15,299 bases of DNA from Candidatus Methylomirabilota bacterium (GCA_023249165.1 JAHFDE010000012.1:7591-22889); one strand, 5' to 3'. Shown: positions 6,753-13,054, counted from the first letter of the stretch. A program made the numbers and translations. The notes: a model not told the origin generated them from the sequence alone.

Positions 6753-7469
6753 TCAGCGCCGCCGGGGCTTGGCAGGGCGCATTTCGATCCGGGTGCTCAT
6801 CGTGCGCGGCGGTGACTTGAGCAGATAGACGACCATGTCCGCGATGTGCTCGGGGAGAATCGCCCATCCCGATCTGTCGGTGCCCCCGGCGGAAAAATCC
6901 GTCTCGACACTGCCGGGCATGATGTGGCTCACCCGGATCCCATCGTAGCGAATCTCCTGGAACAGGGCCTCGCTGAACCCGAGGAGACCGAACTTGGAGG
7001 CGTTGTACGCGGCCATCGTCGGGTGGGCGTTCGCACCGGCGAGAGAGCCGATGTTAATAATGTAGCCACCCCCACGGCTCCGCATTTTCGGAATGGCCTC
7101 GTGGCAGCAGTAGAAGACCCCGGTCAGATTGGTGTCGATGATCTCCTGCCACTCCTCGGGCTTGAGATCCGCGACGGAGGCCGTGGTGGAGACGCCGGCG
7201 TTGTTCACCAGGATGTCCAGGCCTCCGAACTCGCGGACGGCGAAGTCCATCAGCCGCTGCACTTGGCGGTACTCCCGAACATCGCAGGCAAGTCCCGCCA
7301 CCTTTCCCTTTTCCCGCCGCCGGCACTCCTTCACCGCCCGATCGACGTCGTGTTGGCGGCGGGAGGAGATGACGACGGCGATGCCCTGATCGATCAGGGC
7401 TAGGGCGATGGCCCGGCCAATGCCGCGCGTGCTCCCTGTTACCACCGCGACCTTTCCCTCGAGCGACAT
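6753..7469 (-). CDS. Short-chain dehydrogenase/reductase (SDR)
   Basis: 238-residue classical SDR, an NAD(P)-dependent oxidoreductase of the cytoplasm. TGSTRGIG (residues 11-18) is the nucleotide-binding Gly motif, SSRR (35-38) after the second strand suggests NADP preference, NNAG is at 89-92, and the catalytic set is Asn114, Ser142, Tyr155 and Lys159 (YNASK). PGSVETDF (185-192) is the usual region after the active site. The length is typical, with a basic tail KPRRR. ATG at 7469 is chosen because GGAGGGAGA precedes it; upstream in-frame ATGs at 7508 and 7490 lie in the 9-bp repeat and would add MNPTNPMNP, which is repeat sequence. Substrate cannot be predicted. The downstream gene starts 20 bases after its stop. 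Confidence 0.93.
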   Translation of the reverse strand: MSLEGKVAVVTGSTRGIGRAIALALIDQGIAVVISSRRQHDVDRAVKECRRREKGKVAGLACDVREYRQVQRLMDFAVREFGGLDILVNNAGVSTTASVADLKPEEWQEIIDTNLTGVFYCCHEAIPKMRSRGGGYIINIGSLAGANAHPTMAAYNASKFGLLGFSEALFQEIRYDGIRVSHIMPGSVETDFSAGGTDRSGWAILPEHIADMVVYLLKSPPRTMSTRIEMRPAKPRRR

Positions 7470-7482
7470 GCGCTCTCCCTCC

Positions 7483-7527
7483 GGGTTCATAGGGTTCGTT
7501 GGGTTCATTGAGTTTATTGCGTTGGTT
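7483..7527 (+). repeat. 9-bp tandem repeat array B (five units)
   Basis: Five contiguous nonamers on the plus strand: GGGTTCATA, GGGTTCGTT, GGGTTCATT, GAGTTTATT, GCGTTGGTT. Consensus is GGGTTCATT. It lies directly upstream of the SDR start. Confidence 0.88.
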
Positions 7528-7590
7528 TCTTCCAGTTCCAGCGCCCTGCTTCATAGCGTCCTAGGTTCCGGGGCGCCGACATGGTAACTC

Positions 7591-7653
7591 AAGAAACCCT
7601 ATGAACCCAACAAACCCAACAAACGCAACAAACCCAAGAAACCCGATAAACCC
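7591..7653 (-). repeat. 9-bp tandem repeat array C (seven units, inverted relative to B)
   Basis: Seven contiguous nonamers on the plus strand: AAGAAACCC, TATGAACCC, AACAAACCC, AACAAACGC, AACAAACCC, AAGAAACCC, GATAAACCC. Read on the minus strand the consensus is GGGTTTGTT, the same motif as array B, so B and C face each other across 63 bases and could pair. Confidence 0.88.
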
Positions 7654-7827
7654 GACATCCAGACACCGACTATAGCCGGGATGGGAAATTTTGGCAAATC
7701 CCTGAGCGATGTCAGCCATTTTGTCCTGGGCAGTGTCGGTGGCGGGTTGGCTCCACAGAGGGTCGCGCACGGCCCTGTGAGCGGGCATTGGCACCGACCC
7801 GGGGAGAGGAGAAGCGAACGAAACGAG

Positions 7828-8541
7828 CTAATGGGAAGGTGCCGTCGATGGGGATGGGGAGGAATCCAGCGCGAGGGACATCTCACTGCACAGGCGATCG
7901 ACGAGAGCGTTGATCAACGCTCCCTCTGCTGGCTTGGGGTCGAGAAACTGGACCCCCATCCCGCTGGGTGCGTCTGGTTTTGTCTCATCCCTGTGGTTCC
8001 ATACCACGCGGGCGAGCATTGAGAAGGTGTGCGAGAGGTTCGGCAGGTTGAAGGTGAGCGCAACCTGCGATCCCGGTGGTGCGGGCTGGGGTGTCGCGAC
8101 GAACATCCCGCCCCGGCTCAGGTTGACGCAGGTCCCGTGGCCGGCCGTCCCCGCCTGGCCGTATTCGACGGGGAATCGGACGGGGGTCCGGGCGTAGGCC
8201 TGTCGCTCGCCCCGATACACCCACTGGTTGACGAGGGCCGGATCGACCGGTTGCTCGAAGAGCACTCCATGGGCCACCCTGGTCCCCGCCGGGCTCGGCG
8301 TCCCGTGGTCAGCCCAGACGACATGGGCCCGCAGCGGGTCTCCCTGAGCGACCCGGACCATCATCGGCGTCCTGAGCGGCAGGGTTTCTGGCATCAGAAT
8401 TTCGAGGCCCGCGGCGCTGACAAACCGCGTCTTGCCGGCGATGAGTCTCGCCGAGGGCCGCCCGGGGATCGGGGCGGCGCACTCCACAGGCAGATAAGCC
8501 TCAAACCGGGGGTAGTCGGCGTGGGTTATGTCGGGGGTCAT
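7828..8541 (-). CDS. Two-domain PilZ protein, possible c-di-GMP effector
   Basis: 237-residue cytoplasmic protein. The C-terminal half (about 110-225) is a PilZ domain, which in general binds cyclic di-GMP: ERQAYARTPVRFPVEY (112-127) is the RxxxR region, and NLSRGG (140-145) fits D/NxSxxG. The first Arg of RxxxR is replaced by Gln114 (QAYAR), with Arg113 one position earlier, so binding is uncertain. The N-terminal half (10-105) has the same outline (YPRFEAYLPVE, then RFVSAAGLEI and GTRVAHGVLFEQP) but lacks the motif residues, as in YcgR-type N-domains or a degenerate PilZ. ATG at 8541 has GGAGG seven bases upstream. It is divergent from the second P-II gene with a 94-base gap and appears monocistronic. 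Confidence 0.87.
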   Translation of the reverse strand: MTPDITHADYPRFEAYLPVECAAPIPGRPSARLIAGKTRFVSAAGLEILMPETLPLRTPMMVRVAQGDPLRAHVVWADHGTPSPAGTRVAHGVLFEQPVDPALVNQWVYRGERQAYARTPVRFPVEYGQAGTAGHGTCVNLSRGGMFVATPQPAPPGSQVALTFNLPNLSHTFSMLARVVWNHRDETKPDAPSGMGVQFLDPKPAEGALINALVDRLCSEMSLALDSSPSPSTAPSH

Positions 8542-8600
8542 GAGTCGCCTCCAGCATCATTTAATCCCATCTTATTCGCAAGGATCGTGCCAACCTTCCC

Positions 8601-8630
8601 TTTACAATCGCCCCGGAGTGTGTTACGGAT
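8601..8630 (+). promoter_or_regulatory. Candidate housekeeping promoter of the second P-II gene, possibly leaderless
   Basis: TTTACA at 8601-8606 is followed after 17 bases by TACGGA(T) at 8624-8630, preceded by TG as in extended -10 elements. A start site six or seven bases later would fall on the ATG at 8636. No good SD precedes that ATG, which fits leaderless translation. The -10 match is weak. Confidence 0.4.
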
Positions 8631-8635
8631 AGGGC

Positions 8636-8989
8636 ATGAAAAAGGTGGACGCCATCATCAGACCGCTGAAGTTGGACGAGGTACGGGACGCCCTCGCCGC
8701 GATCGGGATCCAGGGGATGACGGTCAGCGAGGTGCGCGGCCACGGCCGGCAGAAGGGGCATTCCGAGCTGTACCGGGGGGCCGAGTACGTGGTCGAGTTT
8801 ATCCCCAAGATCCGCATCGAGATCGTGGTGGACGATGACGATCTGCCTAAGGTCCTCGAGGTCCTGCAAAAGGTGGCCCGGACGGGGCAGATCGGGGACG
8901 GAAAGATTTTTGTCAGCCGGGTCGAGGATGCAGTTCGGATTCGGACGGCGGAACGAGGAGTGCGCGCCATCAAGGAGCCTTCCCACTGA
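8636..8989 (+). CDS. glnK: P-II nitrogen regulatory protein (copy 2)
   Basis: 117-residue P-II protein, clearly paralogous to the copy at 4049. KGHSELYRGAEY ends at Tyr51, the uridylylation residue; the C-terminal signature TGQIGDGKIFVSR is intact, and VRIRTAERG follows. It differs from copy 1 in a DDDD stretch (VVDDDDLPKVLEVL, about 65-78) and a five-residue longer tail ending KEPSH. The ATG at 8636 gives the canonical numbering; only AGGG one base away could serve as SD. No sigma-54 site is visible upstream, unlike copy 1, so the two are likely regulated differently. It is divergent from the PilZ gene and has no amtB or glnA neighbour, so the glnK symbol is a convenience and glnB would be equally defensible. 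Confidence 0.92.
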   Translation: MKKVDAIIRPLKLDEVRDALAAIGIQGMTVSEVRGHGRQKGHSELYRGAEYVVEFIPKIRIEIVVDDDDLPKVLEVLQKVARTGQIGDGKIFVSRVEDAVRIRTAERGVRAIKEPSH

Positions 8990-9076
8990 TCGGCATACGG
9001 TCATGACCGCCTCGATCACTTGACAGTCCCTCTCGCTGGCTTTCCCGATCTTCCTCACCCGTGCCGCTTCAAACAG

Positions 9077-9187
9077 AACACGCAGGGTGTCAGCTTTACG
9101 CCGGATAGCCAGTACGTCCTGGTCCAGAATTACGTGGAGCAGGAGCTGGCGGCGTACACAGTGAGTGGGAAGGGGCCGGCAGGTGGG
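9077..9187 (+). pseudogene. Remnant of a YVTN/lactonase-type beta-propeller gene
   Basis: In frame 2 the bases encode NTQGVSFTPDSQYVLVQNYV then EQELAAYTVSGKGPA. This is one propeller blade edge of the kind GVxFTPDGxYxxVxNYxxxxLxxYxV found in YVTN and lactonase-like beta-propellers. Nothing before or after continues the fold: upstream sequence is unrelated and the frame then runs into the antisense of trmI. It is read as a leftover C-terminal fragment of a lost gene. There is no start or SD of its own. Confidence 0.6.
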
Positions 9188-9973
9188 TTACGCGGGGCTG
9201 AGGCGGCGGGCGATGATGAAGAAGCCGGTGTGGGCGACCATGCGGAGCGCGGGCCGCACGCTGAGTCCCTGGATGCGCCAGGGGCGATGGACCGTTTCGA
9301 AGACCTCCTGAAGCTGTAGTCGCGGCTCATTCTCGATCGCAGCGGCCATCTGCTGCACCTGCGGGACCGTCGGGAAGAAGGCAACGAGGAGCCCTCCGGG
9401 TCTCAAGGCCTGAGCTGCATCCTTGACTGCCCGCCAGGCCTCCGGCAGATCCAGGACCACCCGATCGACCAAGGTCTCCTCGATCCCCTCATAGATATCT
9501 TTGTGCTTCAACAGCCAATGCGGGACCTTCCCCAGGAAGGCCTCGACATTGAGCCTGGCCTGCCGCAGGAAATCCTCACGCACCTCGTACGTAATGACCT
9601 GGCCCTTCTCCCCGACCGCCTGGAGGAGGCCGATGGTGAGCGCGCCCGAACCACCGCCCCCCTCGACGACGGTGGCGCCGGGAAAGATGTCCCCCCAGAT
9701 CAGGACGGTCGCGATGTCCTTCGGGTAGAGGACCTGGGCGCCCCGCTTCATCTTGAGGACGTATTCGGCAAAGGTGGGGCGAAAGGCGACAAAGAGGGCC
9801 CCTCCGGACGAGCGGAGGACGGCCCCTTCCTCGCGGCCGATGATCTCGCTGTGAGGGATGGTCCCGAGATGAGTCGAGAACTTATCGTGAGGCCGGAGTG
9901 TGCACAGGTACTTGCGCCCTTTTGGATCGATCATGAGAACCTTCTCGCCGGCCTCCAAGGGTCCGCCCCGCAT
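9188..9973 (-). CDS. trmI: tRNA (adenine-58-N1)-methyltransferase
   Basis: 261-residue SAM-dependent methyltransferase that makes m1A58 in the tRNA T-loop, usually as a homotetramer. The N-terminal small domain (1-75) ends in RPTFAEYVLKMKRGAQVLYPKD; YPKD (83-86) is the family's substrate-side signature. Motif I is VVEGGGGSGALT (102-113), the acidic end of strand 2 is YEVRED (129-134), and motif IV is DLPEAW (175-180), diagnostic of TrmI/Trm61. The commonest form of motif I is EAGTGSG, so the all-Gly EGGGGSG is a mild oddity. Length is normal. ATG at 9973 follows GGAGG by seven bases. It lies 63 bases after pfkA on the same strand and is probably read from the same transcript. Confidence 0.95.
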   Translation of the reverse strand: MRGGPLEAGEKVLMIDPKGRKYLCTLRPHDKFSTHLGTIPHSEIIGREEGAVLRSSGGALFVAFRPTFAEYVLKMKRGAQVLYPKDIATVLIWGDIFPGATVVEGGGGSGALTIGLLQAVGEKGQVITYEVREDFLRQARLNVEAFLGKVPHWLLKHKDIYEGIEETLVDRVVLDLPEAWRAVKDAAQALRPGGLLVAFFPTVPQVQQMAAAIENEPRLQLQEVFETVHRPWRIQGLSVRPALRMVAHTGFFIIARRLSPA

Positions 9974-10036
9974 GACCTGCCTCCTGGGAACTCACTGTAT
10001 CACAGCAGCACGATGGCCGAACAGCGTGCGTCAGCC

Positions 10037-11008
10037 TCACTTCGCCAGCACGCGGATCAGCTTCAACAGGCGAAGGTCCAAAGGCTTCTGCTTTCCGACG
10101 ACCTCGGCTAAGGGGGTCATGGTGACCTCTCCTTTGATGAAGCCGACCAGCACCCCGTGTTCCCCCCGGTCGAGGGCTTCAGTCGCGCCGGCACCTAGTC
10201 GGGTGGCAAGGGTCCGGTCAAAGGCCCCCGGAGCCCCACCGCGCTGGACGTGGCCCAGGGTCGTCACCCGTAGCTCGAATCCGAGGGTATCGCGATGCTC
10301 TTGAAAATGGGCGGCCATGGCTGCGGCGTTATACTTGGCCCCTTCGGCCACGACGACCAGGGCGTGCAGCTTTCCCCGCTCGTAGGCCGCCCGGAGGTCT
10401 GCAGCCAACTCATTGGGGTCTGTCTCGACCTCGGGGATCACCACCGCTTCGGCGCCACCGGCAAGTCCTGCCATCAACGCCAGGTACCCGCACTGCCGGC
10501 CCATGACCTCGACCAGGAACGCCCGCTGGTGGGAGGAGGCGGTCGTCTTCAGTCGGTCGATGGCCTCGAGTGCGATGTTCAAGGCGGTATCCACTCCGAT
10601 CGAGATGTCCGTGCCGACGAGGTCGTTGTCGATGGTCGAGGCGACGCCAACCACGGGGAAGCCCATCTGGGACAGCTTATGGGCGCCCGTTTGGGACCCG
10701 TCCCCGCCGATCACGAGGAGGGCGTCGATGCGTCGCTCGATGAGGTGGCCAAGCGCCTTCTCGCGACCGACCTCCCTTTCGAAATCGGGGCTTCGGGCGC
10801 TTCCCAGGATCGTCCCCCCCTGCTGCAGGATGCCGCCCACGTCGCGGGCGGTGAGCGGCGTCATCTCGCCTACGATCAGCCCGGCGTAGCCCTGCCGAAC
10901 GCCAAAGACCTCCCATCCGCGATACAGGCCGGTCCGGACAACCGCCCGAATCGCGGCGTTCATGCCGGGCGCGTCCCCGCCACTCGTGAGCACGGCAATC
11001 CGTTTCAT
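10037..11008 (-). CDS. pfkA: ATP-dependent 6-phosphofructokinase
   Basis: 323-residue group A phosphofructokinase, converting fructose 6-phosphate to the 1,6-bisphosphate in glycolysis. LTSGGDAPGMNAAIRAVVR (7-25) is the ATP-site Gly loop, GGDGS (101-105) with Gly104 marks ATP rather than pyrophosphate use, TIDND (125-129) holds the catalytic Asp127, MGRQCGYLAL (169-178) and LGHVQRGG (251-258) bind sugar phosphate. Ser124 stands where E. coli PfkA has Gly and PPi enzymes have Lys. ATG at 11008 is chosen for AGGAAG seven bases upstream; an upstream in-frame start (11089) only adds an Arg-rich stretch of leader sequence. trmI follows by 63 bases. Confidence 0.96.
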   Translation of the reverse strand: MKRIAVLTSGGDAPGMNAAIRAVVRTGLYRGWEVFGVRQGYAGLIVGEMTPLTARDVGGILQQGGTILGSARSPDFEREVGREKALGHLIERRIDALLVIGGDGSQTGAHKLSQMGFPVVGVASTIDNDLVGTDISIGVDTALNIALEAIDRLKTTASSHQRAFLVEVMGRQCGYLALMAGLAGGAEAVVIPEVETDPNELAADLRAAYERGKLHALVVVAEGAKYNAAAMAAHFQEHRDTLGFELRVTTLGHVQRGGAPGAFDRTLATRLGAGATEALDRGEHGVLVGFIKGEVTMTPLAEVVGKQKPLDLRLLKLIRVLAK

Positions 11009-11103
11009 GATCTGCTTCCTCGTCGGGCACCCCTGTGGAGTATTCTCTCTCCTCCGCTGTCTCCGGGCTTCGTGCCCTCTTCCGGTCATCTCCGGCTACA
11101 CTT

Positions 11104-11132
11104 ATCATGCCCCGAATGGCCGCCGGTGTCAA
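11104..11132 (-). promoter_or_regulatory. Housekeeping-type promoter for pfkA(-trmI)
   Basis: On the minus strand TTGACA (11132-11127, perfect -35) is followed after 17 bases by CATGAT (11109-11104, four of six to TATAAT). Initiation near 11097 would give a leader of about 90 bases before the pfkA ATG. Confidence 0.6.
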
Positions 11133-11201
11133 AAAACCTCAAAGAGGGTCCGGGAGGGTTCGGCGAGGATGCTGTTTTGGGAACGAGAAGTGCGGCGATA
11201 A

Positions 11202-11273
11202 GGGAGGGTAAAGAACGTACAGAAGGTACAGGAAGTACAGGAGGTGCAGAGGGTGCAGAAGGTGTAGGGCAGG
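11202..11273 (+). repeat. 9-bp tandem repeat array D (seven to eight units)
   Basis: Contiguous nonamers on the plus strand: GGGAGGGTA, AAGAACGTA, CAGAAGGTA, CAGGAAGTA, CAGGAGGTG, CAGAGGGTG, CAGAAGGTG, then a decayed TAGGGCAGG. Consensus CAGAAGGTA. The array abuts the stop codon of ttuA and fills the gap to the pfkA promoter. Its period equals that of arrays B and C but the unit sequence differs. Confidence 0.88.
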
Positions 11274-11275
11274 CG

Positions 11276-12199
11276 TCACCGACTCCGCGCCGCCGCCGTG
11301 CGCCGGGCCAGATCCATCATCCGGCAATAGGCGCACGTCTCGGTCGTGGTGGTCTGGCCGCAGGCCTCGCACTCCTTCAGCTCGACCCCATCCGTTTGGG
11401 CGGCAAGGAAGGCGGGGCGACCCTTCTTGAGGAAGCCAAAGTAGAAGCTCTGCTTTGCCCCCGGCGAGGCATATTCGAGCTGGTTAAGCAGGTCCTTGTA
11501 AAACAAGGAGGTCGCACCGACCGCGTTCGGGCACTCGTCGTCGTGGTAGTCGATCCCGCGGAGCATGGCGTACGCCAAGGTCTCTCGCTCGGTGAGGCGG
11601 ACCAGGGGCTTGACTGTCTTGACCAACTTGGGATGGGTGGCCTCGAGCGCGGGTCCCATCCGGCCGAGCTGCGGCGTCTGCCAATGGAGCAGGTTGCCCA
11701 GGAGGGTTGCGGCGGCATCGTCCAGGTTGTGCCCGGTGGCGAGCACCGAAAAGCCTCCCTGAAGGGCCGTCCGGTTCATCAGGTACCGCTTGCTCAGCCC
11801 ACAAGCCGAGCACGGCACGCGACGGGTGTATTCGGCCAGCTCCGGGATCGAGAAGTCGTACTCCTCCTTGACGTCGGTGACGATGAGGGGGAGGCCGTTC
11901 TTTTTGGCGTACCCCTCGACCGTCGCGCGCGCCTGAGGGGAGTAGTGGTCGATCCCCAGGACGATATGAAAGCCCGTCGTGTGATAGCCGAGGCGCCGCA
12001 GCACCTCCCACAGGGTGAGGCTGTCCTTGCCACCGGAGACGGCCACGAGGACCCGGTCGTCCTTCGAGAGCATCTTGTCGCCCTCGATGGTCCTCTCGAT
12101 CTGTCGCTCGGCGTGGACGATGAAGCAATCCTTGCAGAAGGCCGCATTATGCCGCCTGATATCGATCACCGCCTTGCCGGGACAGGTCTTACACTTCAT
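11276..12199 (-). CDS. ttuA: tRNA 2-thiolation enzyme, TtuA/TtcA family
   Basis: 307-residue ATP-pyrophosphatase that activates tRNA uridine and inserts sulfur; TtuA makes 2-thio-5-methyluridine at position 54. An N-terminal zinc site (Cys3, Cys6, Cys22, Cys25) precedes the PP-loop SGGKDS (55-60). CSAC (Cys130, Cys133) and Cys223 in DDECPNAVG match the three iron-sulfur cluster ligands known in Thermus TtuA. ATGHNLDDAAATLL (154-167) is the family's nucleotide-site helix. A C-terminal zinc finger (Cys277, Cys280, Cys289, Cys292) is complete. ATG at 12199 overlaps the ttuB coding end by 11 bases, and GGGAGG within ttuB is its SD. The upstream ubiquitin-like carrier gene supports TtuA rather than TtcA. 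Confidence 0.93.
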   Translation of the reverse strand: MKCKTCPGKAVIDIRRHNAAFCKDCFIVHAERQIERTIEGDKMLSKDDRVLVAVSGGKDSLTLWEVLRRLGYHTTGFHIVLGIDHYSPQARATVEGYAKKNGLPLIVTDVKEEYDFSIPELAEYTRRVPCSACGLSKRYLMNRTALQGGFSVLATGHNLDDAAATLLGNLLHWQTPQLGRMGPALEATHPKLVKTVKPLVRLTERETLAYAMLRGIDYHDDECPNAVGATSLFYKDLLNQLEYASPGAKQSFYFGFLKKGRPAFLAAQTDGVELKECEACGQTTTTETCAYCRMMDLARRTAAARSR

Positions 12200-12398
12200 G
12201 AGCCGATCCTCCCGAGATGGCCGGGACCACCTCGACGGTCTCCTCGTCCCTGACGAGCTCATCCGGGGTGAGCAGCTCCTGGCCCCGGACGACCAGGACC
12301 GACTCCGGATTGATTTTGAGTTCCTGGAGCAGATCCCGGACCCGCCGGCTGCCGGGCATCTCGACCTCGCGGCGGGGGCGGCGAACGATGACCTTCAT
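12189..12398 (-). CDS. ttuB: TtuB-like ubiquitin-fold sulfur carrier with C-terminal extension
   Basis: 69-residue ThiS/MoaD/TtuB-type beta-grasp protein, the sulfur donor for the adjacent TtuA once its C-terminal Gly is thiocarboxylated. MKVIVRRPRREVEMPG (1-16) is the first hairpin, VRDLLQELKINPESVLVVRG (20-39) the central helix and strand, and ELLTPDELVRDEETVEVVPA (41-60) the end of the fold. Working carriers end in GG; here ISGGSAHEV has five residues after the diglycine (Gly63-Gly64). The extension arises where the frame runs through the ttuA start region. Removal by a peptidase would be needed, or the carrier is non-standard. ATG at 12398 has GGAG upstream. A weak promoter with an AT-rich -10 precedes it. 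Confidence 0.88.
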   Translation of the reverse strand: MKVIVRRPRREVEMPGSRRVRDLLQELKINPESVLVVRGQELLTPDELVRDEETVEVVPAISGGSAHEV

Positions 12399-12415
12399 GC
12401 GCAGGCTCCATATAT

Positions 12416-12445
12416 ATAATAGATGATGCACGCTTACTCTATCAG
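12416..12445 (-). promoter_or_regulatory. Candidate promoter for ttuB-ttuA
   Basis: On the minus strand CTGATA (12445-12440) and TATTAT (12421-12416) are 18 bases apart, in a TATATA-rich stretch that stands out from the GC-rich surroundings. Both hexamers match four or five of six consensus bases. A near-perfect palindrome AACCCGGCCGGGTT (12464-12477) between this site and the HMA-like gene may end upstream transcription. Confidence 0.5.
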
Positions 12446-12480
12446 GAATCACCGGGCTTTTCAACCCGGCCGGGTTGTGG

Positions 12481-12753
12481 TTAGAAGCCTGCCGCGTGCA
12501 GGGTTCGCATGATCTCCTCGATCGCGATCCTGGTCTTCCGATAGGTAACCCTCGCCGCGCGCCGCTCGAGGTCCACCCTGACTTCCATGATCCCCTGAAG
12601 CCCCTTCAGGATCCTGGCCACCTGGAGTGCCTCTGCTTCCGATTTCATGTTGGCCATATGAATCGTGGCCTGCCCCAGCAAGCGGCCTCGCAGGAAGCGG
12701 ATCAGCAGTAGCACGACACATGCCACGATCGTCGCCACAACCACCCACTTCAT
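12481..12753 (-). CDS. Membrane-anchored HMA-like protein lacking the CxxC metal site
   Basis: 90-residue protein. Residues 3-20 (WVVVATIVACVVLLLIRF) form one membrane segment, followed by RGR, so the rest is probably cytoplasmic. Residues 30-90 have the heavy-metal-associated beta-alpha-beta-beta-alpha-beta pattern: ALQVARILKGLQGIMEVRVD (helix 1 and strand 2), RAARVTYRKTRI (strand 3) and IEEIMRTLHAAGF, the classic HMA ending. Where metal-binding HMA domains have MxCxxC, this has HMANMKSEAEA with no Cys, so it should not carry copper or mercury in the usual way. ATG at 12753 follows GGGAGG by seven bases. ttuB begins 82 bases downstream. Function is not recognised. Confidence 0.8.
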   Translation of the reverse strand: MKWVVVATIVACVVLLLIRFLRGRLLGQATIHMANMKSEAEALQVARILKGLQGIMEVRVDLERRAARVTYRKTRIAIEEIMRTLHAAGF

Positions 12754-13054
12754 CCGCGTGCCTCCCTGTCGGCCACCCGGCTACAGTAACGAATGTGCCC
12801 TCCCAAGTCCAGGATCAATCCGGCTGCTCCCAAGCCGCAAGTTTCCCATTGACAGGCAAGTATGCGGACCTAGATTTAAGGATAGAACGGGGAGTTTTCC
12901 ACCAAGGATCCTGGCTTCACCGCCACAAGCGGCCGAAAAGACCCCGCGAGACCTCCCTCCGGCAGTCAACCCTCCCCTCCTAGTTCATGAGCGAGAGCCG
13001 CGAAGTCTTTTGTCTTTGCCCTTTACGGGACCGGGCCAGGAGGAGGTGACAAAG
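12754..13054. other. Gap upstream of the zinc-ribbon gene
   Basis: About 300 bases between two divergently read genes. They hold the SD of the HMA-like gene at the left, the promoter at 12849-12876 and the SD at 13041-13049. I see no gene; the open frame reading through from 12665 has atypical composition and overlaps the HMA-like gene. Confidence 0.55.
12849..12876 (+). promoter_or_regulatory. Candidate sigma-70 promoter for the zinc-ribbon gene
   Basis: A perfect TTGACA (12849-12854) is followed after 16 bases by TAGATT (12871-12876). Initiation near 12883 gives a leader of about 170 bases, long enough to hold a regulatory structure, though none was recognised. Confidence 0.5.

Larger units (their letters stand above)
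7470..7827. other. Gap between SDR and PilZ genes: two inverted 9-bp repeat arrays
   Basis: No credible gene is seen in these ~360 bases. They contain the SD of the SDR gene, array B (7483-7527), array C (7591-7653), and about 170 bases of unremarkable sequence up to the PilZ stop. Open frames across the arrays encode only the repeats. Confidence 0.6.

Noticed and set aside
7561..7794. Minus-strand frame ending in GFIGFLGFVAFVGFVGFIGF
   Set aside because: The hydrophobic repeats are the translation of the 9-bp array C, not a membrane protein; there is no SD or conserved part.
7790..7806. Sigma-54-like site TTGGCACCGACCCGGGG
   Set aside because: The TGGCAC half is perfect but the GC at the -12 position is missing (GG there), and no gene starts downstream on that strand.
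8029..8838. Open frame of 269 codons on the plus strand
   Set aside because: It runs antisense through the PilZ gene and out of frame into the second P-II gene, both supported by motifs.
8988..9017. Hairpin around CGGTCATGACCG after the second P-II gene
   Set aside because: The inner palindrome is perfect and GATCG/CGATC could extend it, but no T-run follows, so it is not called a terminator.
10295..12253. Open frame of 652 codons on the plus strand
   Set aside because: It is antisense to pfkA and ttuA, both certain, and crosses the pfkA promoter and a 9-bp array. High GC keeps the frame open; no family pattern or SD.
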